From the NCBI GenBank assembly GCA_036939975.1, contig JALLPB010000826.1, positions 1 to 14,909 of the forward strand: DNA of 14,909 nt, written 5' to 3'. Shown piece by piece: positions 9,111 to 14,909 of this stretch. The first letter of the stretch is position 1; every line of letters starts with the position of its first letter. The notes below the pieces were generated by a model that saw only the letters and a list, made by a program, of their open reading frames with translations, was not told where the DNA came from and made no database searches. This stretch comes from Cyclostephanos tholiformis (lineage: Eukaryota > Bacillariophyta > Thalassiosirophyceae > Thalassiosirales > Thalassiosiraceae). The position numbers and the translations under genes were made by a program.

Positions 9111-9117
9111 TGACTCA
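9111..9117. promoter_or_regulatory. TGACTCA bZIP (Gcn4/AP-1-type) consensus site
   Basis: Exact TGACTCA, preceded directly by CGACGT. It is 386 bp upstream of the acetolactate synthase ATG and 270 bp upstream of the dehydrogenase ATG. In yeast this heptamer is bound by Gcn4, which induces amino acid synthesis genes. Diatoms encode many bZIP proteins, but their targets are not known to me. A given heptamer and its complement are expected by chance about once per 8 kb, so a single hit in 661 bp is only suggestive. Confidence 0.35.
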
Positions 9118-9386
9118 GATTTCACCGTTACAGAGTTGAAGTATGGTACCTTTTTTTTTAGGAATGATTGTACACATACGAAAGTTGAGGCTCACGTACC
9201 GTATGTACTTTTCTGTTTCCCTTTGAGGTCCGCAACGCCGGCCAAACACAGAAAACGACGTTCTGAGAAATTATTTGCAAGACGTGTCAACGCCGACGCC
9301 ATCGAGCAGAAGATGACAAGCATTCGACAACACCATAAAAAAGGAGAAGAAACATTTCGTTCGGGATCAAAATCCAATCTATTTGT

Positions 9387-10948
9387 ATGGCTGCAAATTC
9401 TGTTTGCCGCGTTGCCATGCGGCGTCATTTTGCTCGAAACGCATCTTCTCGGAGACTGTCAGCTCGGCCCACCTATGGCATCGGTACATATGCTACAGAT
9501 CGCCATTTCTCCTCATCCGTCCTTCACGATGTCGATCAGGGAGGATTGGACCATCGCATGCCACTAACTACGTTCTCGGAAGATGAGGAGATGGTTCGAG
9601 ATGCTGTGCGTGCGTGGGCCAATCAAGAATTGAAGCCGTTTGTTCGTGAAATGGATGATGACTGCAAAACACGCCCCGATGTGATACAGGGTTTATTTGA
9701 TCATGGCTTCATGGGGATGGTAGGTTTGAGATTGTCTCATTATTTGACAAGAAAACGGGGTTCTATTTGCTAACCTTTCTCATCGCATTGCAACCCTCAT
9801 AGGAGATACCAGAAAAATGGGGTGGCTCGGGGATGAACTTTACATCAGCCTGTCTTGTCGTTGAAGAACTCTCGCGGGTCGATCCATCAGTATCAATTCT
9901 TGTTGACATACACAATACTCTTACGAACAATGCCGTTCGGTTCTGGGGAAGCGAGCAACTAAAGGAGAAATGGCTACCGAGACTTGCGTCTAATTGTGTT
10001 TCGTCTTTTGCGTTATCGGAAGCAGGATCTGGCACTGACGCCTTTGCCATGAGAACGATTGCTAACCAATCTGAGGATGGATCATACTTCACGTTGAATG
10101 GCGAGAAGTTGTGGATATCAAATTCCAGGGAGGCGGGAGTCTTCCTAGTATTTGCCAACGCCAATCCGGCTCTGAAGCATAAAGGTATAACTGCATTTAT
10201 GGTTGATGCTAAAACTGAGGGTGTCCATGTTGGCAAACCTGAGAAAAAGCTGGGCCTCCGAGCCTCGAGTACCTGCCCGGTCATTTTTGAAAACGTAAAA
10301 GTTGATTCTGAAGAGGTCCTTGGCGAAGTTGGTTTAGGTTACAAGTACTGCATCAACATCCTAAATGAAGGTAGAATCGGCATTGCTTCTCAACAAATCG
10401 GGGTGGGTAAATGACAGGAGATTCCACTCTTAATAATCGTTGACTCATTTCTTTTTGCAAACTTCCTTCCTTTCAAAGATTGCAAAGGGCTGTTTCGATA
10501 TCGCAATGCCCTATTTAGTTCATAGAACACAATTTGGAACAAGGCTATTAGATTTTCAGGTCAGTCCAACATGTGCATTACTTCTCGATGACGAGACTTA
10601 TTTTCCCCTTAATCATTGAGCTTACGATGCACACAGGGGATGGAGCATCAGTATGCACAAATTGCGACCGAAATTCACGCTGCAGAAGTCATGACATATA
10701 ATGTATGCCGTATGAAAGAGAGAGGCATGAATTTCGTGAAAGAAGCGAGCATGGCCAAATTATTTGCAAGCCAGGTTGCTGAAAAGGCTGCCAGTAAATC
10801 CATCGAATGGCTTGGTGGCATCGGCTTCACCCAAAACCTGCTCACTGAAAAATTCTTTCGAGATTGTAAAGTAGGTTCAATTTATGAAGGGACTTCAAAC
10901 ATCCAACTACAGACGATTGCAAAAAGGATCAAAGAAGAGTACCAATGA
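9387..10948 (+). CDS. ACADSB: Short/branched-chain acyl-CoA dehydrogenase, mitochondrial (four exons)
   Basis: Exons 9387-9719, 9803-10402, 10479-10559 and 10637-10948 join in phase 0 into a 441-aa protein. It is an FAD enzyme that forms the alpha,beta double bond in acyl-CoAs such as 2-methylbutyryl-CoA from isoleucine, passing electrons to electron-transfer flavoprotein. The N-terminus is Arg/Ser rich (MRRHFARNASSRRL from residue 11), typical of a mitochondrial presequence. The N-terminal helical domain begins near residue 64. FAD/substrate-binding signatures are LSEAGSGTDAF at 182-192 and KLWIS at 213-217. KLGLRASSTCP, HRTQFGTRLLDFQ and IEWLGGIGF are all characteristic. Catalytic Glu is in SIYEGTSNIQ (about residue 422). 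Resemblance to ACADSB is closer than to SCAD or isovaleryl-CoA dehydrogenase as I recall them. Length fits the family (about 430 aa). An in-frame TAA at 9336-9338 precedes the chosen ATG. It is transcribed away from acetolactate synthase. Confidence 0.93.
9720..9802 (+). other. Intron 1 of the acyl-CoA dehydrogenase gene
   Basis: 83 nt, GTAGGT...CATAG, between codons for Met111 and Glu112. Removal joins GFMGM to EIPEKWGG, restoring the conserved sequence of the family. Retention leads to an in-frame TAA at 9771-9773. Confidence 0.92.
10403..10478 (+). other. Intron 2 of the acyl-CoA dehydrogenase gene
   Basis: 76 nt, GTGGGT...CAAAG, joining QIG to IAKGCFD in phase 0. The donor is chosen because it restores the conserved protein. 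A more consensus-like GTAAAT four bases downstream (10407) would shift the frame when joined to the same acceptor. Retention leads to TGA at 10412-10414. Confidence 0.82.
10560..10636 (+). other. Intron 3 of the acyl-CoA dehydrogenase gene
   Basis: 77 nt, GTCAGT...CACAG, joining LLDFQ to GMEHQYAQ in phase 0 as in homologues. Exon 3 upstream is only 81 nt. Confidence 0.9.
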
Positions 10949-11080
10949 CCAATTGCTTGCGATGATATTATCTTTGGTGTACTCGTACGCGGTTATTATT
11001 CTCACTCAATTTATGGGACGGTGTACTATCCTTTGCCACACTCACATAGTACGTAACTTCCTACTATGGAAAACATAACA

Positions 11081-11460
11081 ATTGACCCCTTAGCATAATA
11101 ATACTTTGGGAATACTTTGGGAACAGTTTGGAGATATTTCAGCAAAAATTGCATAGAACCTGGTACTGTCACCCCCCCACCCCCGACAATAAAGTGAAGA
11201 AAATAAATCACCTCCCACCCAGGGCCGCCAACTTCGATGCCCTTATTATTCTCATCAACCAAGCATGGGTGATTGTCAAAACTTGACACCCGCCCTCCCT
11301 CCCGACCCCCTCTACCATCCCGTTGTACCAGGGCCACTCCATGCCTTCAGTGACAGCCACTGCGAGACCCTGCCAACAGCATCACATCACCTCCATCGAC
11401 AAGAGTAAATCACCATGGACGATGGCCGCCCACCCTCTGGATGCCTCCCTAGCTCTCTTG
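11081..11460 (+). repeat. Left arm of a large diverged inverted repeat
   Basis: About 380 bp that align by eye with the reverse complement of 13502-13860. Conserved blocks include ATTGACCCC (11081), ACTTTGGGAA and ATAGAACCTG (to about 11162), GCCGCCAACTTCGATG (about 11225), GCCACTCC..CCTTCAG..ACAGCC (about 11333-11357) and GAGTAAATCACCATGGACGA to CCACCCTC (11403-11437, 28 of 35 identical by my count). It begins about 130 bp after the dehydrogenase stop. One frame holds the peptide PWTMAAHP, shared almost exactly by the other arm, so the arms may descend from coding sequence. Identity and family are unknown. Confidence 0.75.
11100..11121 (+). repeat. Tandem dimer, 11-bp unit
   Basis: AATACTTTGGG occurs twice in immediate succession, within the outer end of the left arm. 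The matching region of the right arm has a similar run of AGTGTTT-type units (13805-13850), so short internal duplication is a shared trait of the arm ends. Confidence 0.8.
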
Positions 11461-13207
11461 ATGATCAATGGCATGTTGAACCTGCAGAATCAAAAGGAGT
11501 GCAAGATCATGAAACCGTGCATCAAGTTTATTACAGTATTGTGTACGATGTCCATCGCAAGCATAGTATCCGGCATGGTCTATCAGGGTTAGATCAATAT
11601 CTTCATAGGCATCGTACTCACAAAGAGTGTATTGGATTCTTTGTCAAGGGCGTGCTCATGGATGGAGGAGTACTGTCAACCCCCCAAATTGAGTGGGGAT
11701 GTGTCATTGACAGCCTTATCAAAGGGAGAAGAGGAGGACAGCAACAACATGGTGGCATCATGGATCAGCAGCAGGGGCAGTGGTGGCTGAGGAAGTAGCA
11801 ACATTGGTGTTGAAAAGATAAGGTGGGATTCTGATGCATCGTCTCCTCACCATGCGGCTTGCAGCTATTAACCAAGTGCATTGAGGGCTCAAGAGGCAAT
11901 GGTCCGAGGTGAGCAATTTGCTCACGATGCAAACTCTCTTTGAGCACCTAATTGATACTGGTATTATGGGTGTGGATGCTACTTTTGTTAAGTGTGGATA
12001 CATTTGGAATTACTTCATGTAAATAAATGAATGCTATAAAGTTTATATCAATACTATGTGTCAATGTAATTGATAACATAAAAACTTCTGCAAGAGGACT
12101 GGCCATCAATGAAAACATCATCATCATCTCCCGGAGGTGGTTACGACATTGATCACATCGTTGTTGTCGAATGGAGACTCCATGCTAAGGACCAGCATGC
12201 ACCCCGATGATCTTGATGAATTGGATATTGATCATCCCTTCAAGTTATCCACTTCATTATCTGCACACAAAGAGTGGCTAGACAAGGGAGGATCAAGGGA
12301 TCCCTACCAGCAGCAGCCCCACAATAGTAGGACTAACAGGAGGGAATTCTTCCATGGGATACTCTCACCACCTTCTCCGCCACCAAAACCATGGTATTTA
12401 CATCCATTGCTGCCATTATTCTGCCGTGGGCATGCATAGGAGTGATCGTACCCCAATGGATTAAGAATGATGTGGATCAACAAGGATGAGAATTCAAGCA
12501 ACTTGCTATCAAAGCTCAACAAGGAATGATTGGCAACAAAGAGGCAGGGCTATAGTTGAATTGAAGAAATGGGAAATGTGCAACAATCCTCTGGACATTG
12601 CGTTTGGCAAAGTCAACCTTGGAGAGATGATTGTGGGCCATGGCCCATCATAATTCATGTTGTCTCCCGATGCCGGCGGCATGTGCCACATCTGCCCTCC
12701 TTGCCCTCCTCCTCCTAACAAATAACAACAACATCATCATCATTTTGTCTCACAGCCATGGCATTTCTTGCCTTCTTATAGAATAAGAGCATTTGTAATC
12801 TTACAAAATACTGATGACTTGCAAACAATTGAGTTTTGAAAGGTGAAATTCTAGAAATTATGAGGGCTGTTGCTATTCCCTCCATAAAGATGTAATATTT
12901 GAATGCTATCCCTGTAGGATCGTGTAGAATGCAGTATGTATGTTCCTCTCCACCAGTTTCTGACACCAAAGATCTTTGTGGAGAGGATCACTTGAAATGT
13001 GACGTCGAGGAGAATTCCCCTAAGCTCTGTCATATGTCATATGAAGCTCACTTACAGAAGTCCACTCCGAAGTTGATTTTCTCGAAGTGATGACTTGTAA
13101 GGTTGAAGTAAGATCTCTGCAAGAAAGAGCAGAGTGTAGAGCATGGTACATACTCCTAGAGTACTTGAGTTTTGTCCAAATTCAGCCAGGCATGCTTGCA
13201 GGTAGGT

Positions 13208-13292
13208 GCAGTGCTAAAATAGCCTTACTCACAACAGCAAAAATAATGGTCAGTGCGGTGCTAAAATAGCCTTATTCACAACAACAAAAAAT
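13208..13292 (+). repeat. Tandem dimer, 47-bp period
   Basis: GTGCTAAAATAGCCTTA at 13211 recurs as GTGCTAAAATAGCCTTA at 13258. Copy 1 runs 13208-13254 and copy 2 from 13255 to about 13292, with only a few substitutions over the shared 38 bp. Both copies continue through TCACAAC.GCAAAAA-type sequence, and copy 2 ends early. Confidence 0.9.
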
Positions 13293-13305
13293 CATTTCCT
13301 CCCTT

Positions 13306-13365
13306 GGTAGGTAAGGGTGAGGATCTTTTGTCATAGGTAGGTAAGAATGACAATCTTTTGTCATA
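13306..13365 (+). repeat. Tandem dimer, 30-bp period
   Basis: GGTAGGTAAG...ATCTTTTGTCATA at 13306-13335 is repeated at 13336-13365, with 26 of 30 bases identical; all four differences lie between positions 11 and 17 of the unit. It follows the 47-bp dimer after only 13 bp. Confidence 0.92.
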
Positions 13366-13501
13366 CTTCTCTCTTGTCCAGAACACCAGTTCTGATGCAT
13401 TGTCCCCCCAAGGTGTAGCTTGCAGTGACCACCATGCCCCCCCTATTGCCTTTCGATGGTTCTGGTTTGGAGGAAGCGATAAAAGTCCCAATTTTCTTGT
13501 T

Positions 13502-13860
13502 GAGAGGGCAAGGGAGGTGCCCGAGGGTGGATAGCCATTGTCCATGGCAATTTACCCTCGCCAATGATGGTGGTGTAGTCAATGGGGTCTAGCGGCTGTT
13601 GCTGAAGGTGGGGAGTGGCAATTTTAGCTGGGGTTGGGGGGAGGTGCAGATGCAAAAAATCAATGACTCCGGGTGTGCCTTTGCCGAGAATGATGCCTTC
13701 AAAGTTGGTGGCAGGGAGGGGCGGGGTGGTGAATTATTATTTTTATGGTTAATGAAGTAAGTGTAATTCTAGAATATCAGGTTCTACGTAATTTCTACAG
13801 GAAGTGCCTCAAAAGTGTTCCCGAAGTGTTTCGAAAGTGTTTGGAAAGTTTGGGGCAATG
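13502..13860 (-). repeat. Right arm of the large diverged inverted repeat
   Basis: The reverse complement of this stretch aligns with 11081-11460. Its outer end carries CATTGCCCC (complement of 13851-13859), GGGAACACTTT and TAGAACCTG. Further in lie GCCACCAACTTTGA, GCCACTCCCCACCTTCAG and GGGTAAATTGCCATGGACAA. On the minus strand one frame is open over about 90 codons and ends at the TAG near 13443, reading through PWTMAIHP and QQENWDFYRF. The corresponding left-arm frame is broken, so this arm is the better preserved. No family is recognised. Confidence 0.75.
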
Positions 13861-14198
13861 GACAGACTCCGACATGTAGAACGGAATGAGGGGAGCTCAT
13901 TCTGTGTTAAGGTGATAGCACCACGATATGCTGATCTGCCGGGTCAGTAGCACAGCACTTTAAGCAGCACCCACTCCCCTCCCTTTAACCAATGGATGAC
14001 TTTCGAGTCAGAGGGGGGCCTGCTGGGTCGTGCGGGACTAGCCCAGGCAAGTTTTGGCACCAGCCAGGAACACTTACTCCACACCTAGTAGAGAGTATTT
14101 GTAGTTGTAGTAGGTGGGGTGGCATCTGCAGATCAATGGAGTGCAGAGTCGCAAGAGTCGAGGTCCAGTGGGAGACTTGAGTTCTGAAAGAGTGTTTC

Positions 14199-14292
14199 CA
14201 ATGTGCCCAGTCAATAATTGTTGTAGTACTATTTATTTTATGTTATCTGTAGTGATAAGAAGTAAGACTGGTAAACCTAAAAGGGCACATTG
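14199..14292. repeat. Inverted repeat, 10-bp perfect arms
   Basis: CAATGTGCCC at 14199-14208 is the exact complement of GGGCACATTG at 14283-14292, with 74 bp between. The region between is A+T rich, so the whole could be a small foldback element. Confidence 0.6.
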
Positions 14293-14321
14293 ACTTTTTG
14301 ACAGGAAGCCGTTGACGGACA

Positions 14322-14357
14322 AAAAATGGGCATTGATTGTTTGTTGGGCCCATTTTT
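14322..14357. repeat. Hairpin-forming inverted repeat
   Basis: AAAAATGGGC at 14322-14331 pairs perfectly with GCCCATTTTT at 14348-14357 around a 16-nt loop. It lies 30 bp after the previous inverted repeat and shares its GGGCA..TTGA wording, about 230 bp upstream of the right-edge gene. Confidence 0.65.
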
Positions 14358-14586
14358 GATGTAGCTCATCATTCAATTCCTTTTTGTTTGAATTGTCTCG
14401 CTGTCAGAACGGATTTTGTTGGAAAATGCTGTGGTAGGAAGTTGGGCTGAATTCTGGCTTGTCTGTTCCGAGGTTCCTCGCCGAAAATGATAAAATGTAC
14501 AATAATGTACTCTAAAAAATAACCCAACACGCACGAACTCCATCACAAAAAAAAAGTTGTGCCAGGGAACATAAAAAAAATCCATC

Positions 14587-14909
14587 ATGGTGTCAACACG
14601 AGGCGGCGAATACAGCATGTCGCAAAAGATTCCTACCCCCCGCCGCCCTCCACGGAACCGCGAGGCCCCCCCGGCCCTGGCCCCGGCCCTGGCCCCGGCC
14701 CTGGCCCCGGCCCCGGTTGTTTGGGATGCGATGTTTCTTTTATATCCCATGCCAGCAGGTTCGCCAATGGGACTTTCCAAGTCGCCCGGATTTTTATCTG
14801 CCGCTGCTGCATCACATGCCGGCAACTCCCAAAACAAACATCTGAACGACGACAATGAGGAGGAGGCCGTTGTTAATTTTTCTACTAACTTAGAATTTGA
14901 TGACGATGT
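14587..14909 (+). CDS. 5' fragment of an unidentified protein gene, running off the right edge
   Basis: A frame starting at ATG 14587 stays open for 107 codons to the end of the window; an in-frame TAA at 14572-14574 precedes it. The ATG context is good (A at -3, G at +4). The protein starts MVSTRGGEYSMSQKIPTPRR, passes through an Ala-Leu-Ala-Pro repeat (about residues 30-43) encoded by the CCCTGGCCCCGG tandem, then a Ser/Ala/Pro-rich stretch (SPGFLSAAAASHAG) and an acidic Asn/Asp/Glu stretch (HLNDDNEEE) ending FDDD. This is a typical disordered N-terminus with basic, Pro and acidic segments; no domain is visible. Initiation at 14731 or 14749 in the same frame would skip the repeat. Frames on the other strand and in the other phase also read the repeat but lack the polar composition of a natural N-terminus. 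Confidence 0.55.
   Translation, partial: MVSTRGGEYSMSQKIPTPRRPPRNREAPPALAPALAPALAPAPVVWDAMFLLYPMPAGSPMGLSKSPGFLSAAAASHAGNSQNKHLNDDNEEEAVVNFSTNLEFDDD
14671..14716. repeat. G+C-rich tandem repeat, 12-bp unit
   Basis: CCCTGGCCCCGG occurs three times (14675-14686, 14687-14698, 14699-14710), flanked by half units CCGG and CCCCGG. The 12-bp unit adds four residues per copy to the right-edge frame (ALAP), so copy-number change would preserve the frame. Confidence 0.95.

Larger units (their letters stand above)
8726..9386. promoter_or_regulatory. Shared divergent promoter region of acetolactate synthase and acyl-CoA dehydrogenase genes
   Basis: 661 bp separate the two divergent ATGs. Next to acetolactate synthase (8726-8900) its leader strand is pyrimidine rich. 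The centre (about 8930-9070) is strongly A+T rich and includes an inverted repeat. A TGACTCA site lies at 9111-9117 and a T9 run at about 9151-9159. An ATG-initiated frame starting near 9136 on the plus strand overlaps exon 1 of the dehydrogenase in another frame and looks accidental. No clear TATA box could be assigned to either gene. That one region drives both genes is inferred from arrangement alone. Confidence 0.55.
11461..13501. other. Interior between the inverted-repeat arms, no convincing gene
   Basis: About 2 kb with no recognisable protein. The longest ATG-led frames (for example about 11415-11798 plus and 12137-12439 plus) are short, low-complexity or unlike any family I know. The interior holds two tandem dimers (13208-13365), CAT/ATC runs near 12116-12127 and CTC/AAC/ATC runs near 12700-12745. 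A stretch near 11835-11872 resembles 13390-13427 in direct orientation. It may be the decayed body of a mobile element or ordinary intergenic DNA caught between two insertions. Confidence 0.5.
13861..14586. other. Intergenic region upstream of the right-edge gene fragment
   Basis: Apart from two small inverted repeats (14199-14292 and 14322-14357) I see no supported feature. ATG frames here are under 65 codons and unlike any family. The last 100 bp before 14587 are A rich and would be the leader or promoter of the next gene. Confidence 0.5.

Noticed and set aside
9136..9567. A 143-codon plus-strand frame starting at 9136
   Set aside because: It overlaps exon 1 of the dehydrogenase in another frame and its sequence looks like nothing known, whereas the other frame gives a presequence and a conserved enzyme.
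11415..11798. A 127-codon plus-strand frame
   Set aside because: The frame shared with the other repeat arm is a different one, and this product is low complexity (GRRGGQQQH...). No family is recognised.
12137..12439. A 100-codon plus-strand frame
   Set aside because: No domain and no ATG context of note; composition follows simple CAG/CCN runs in repeat-rich DNA.
12715..12969. Minus-strand frame ending in a poly-Asp/Val tail
   Set aside because: It starts at TTG and its end merely translates an AAC/ATC run, so it is probably chance.
13208..13365. CRISPR-like array
   Set aside because: Only two copies of each unit, directly adjacent with different periods and no spacers, in a eukaryotic genome.
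14373..14855. A 160-codon minus-strand frame with GARAGARAG repeats
   Set aside because: The repeat simply reads open in most frames. The plus-strand frame from 14587 has better start context and a more natural composition, though the minus frame cannot be formally excluded.
1..14909. tRNA, rRNA or riboswitch genes
   Set aside because: I looked for cloverleaf-type blocks and conserved rRNA words and saw none; a tRNAscan/Infernal run would be the decisive check.

Overview
The window looks like nuclear DNA of a diatom or close stramenopile relative. The main clues are: an acetolactate synthase whose N-terminus reads as a signal peptide followed by an ASAFAP-like plastid-targeting motif (SAFAF); nuclear genes for organellar proteins that are intronless or have very short introns (76-83 nt); and a reverse transcriptase/RNase H retroelement of a type I recall as common in diatom genomes. 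No prokaryotic features are present, so starts are called at ATG only.

Layout, left to right. (1) 2-2849 (+): the 3' part of a decayed non-LTR-like retrotransposon polyprotein, with RT C-terminus, RNase H and a Cys/His knuckle, broken by stops and a frame change. (2) 3339-4655 (+): intact organellar phenylalanyl-tRNA synthetase, with a small overlapping uORF at its start. (3) 4780-5856 (-): membrane RING-H2 protein, convergent with the synthetase. (4) 6287-8725 (-): plastid acetolactate synthase catalytic subunit, 812 aa and divergent in several conserved motifs. (5) 8726-9386: a 661-bp divergent intergenic region holding an exact TGACTCA (Gcn4/AP-1-type) site. (6) 9387-10948 (+): four-exon mitochondrial short/branched-chain acyl-CoA dehydrogenase. 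(7) 10949-14586: gene-poor, repeat-bearing DNA, with a diverged large inverted repeat (arms 11081-11460 and 13502-13860), two tandem dimers and two small inverted repeats. (8) 14587-14909 (+): a probable 5' gene fragment running off the right edge.

Functionally, the most coherent observation is that the first committed enzyme of branched-chain amino acid synthesis (plastid) and an enzyme of isoleucine breakdown (mitochondrion) are transcribed head to head from one intergenic region. The best candidates for something undescribed are that arrangement, the unusual sequence of the acetolactate synthase, and the unidentified inverted-repeat element. I found no evidence for a CRISPR array, phage, toxin system or other exotic system. 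All alignments were made by eye and all family assignments are from memory.
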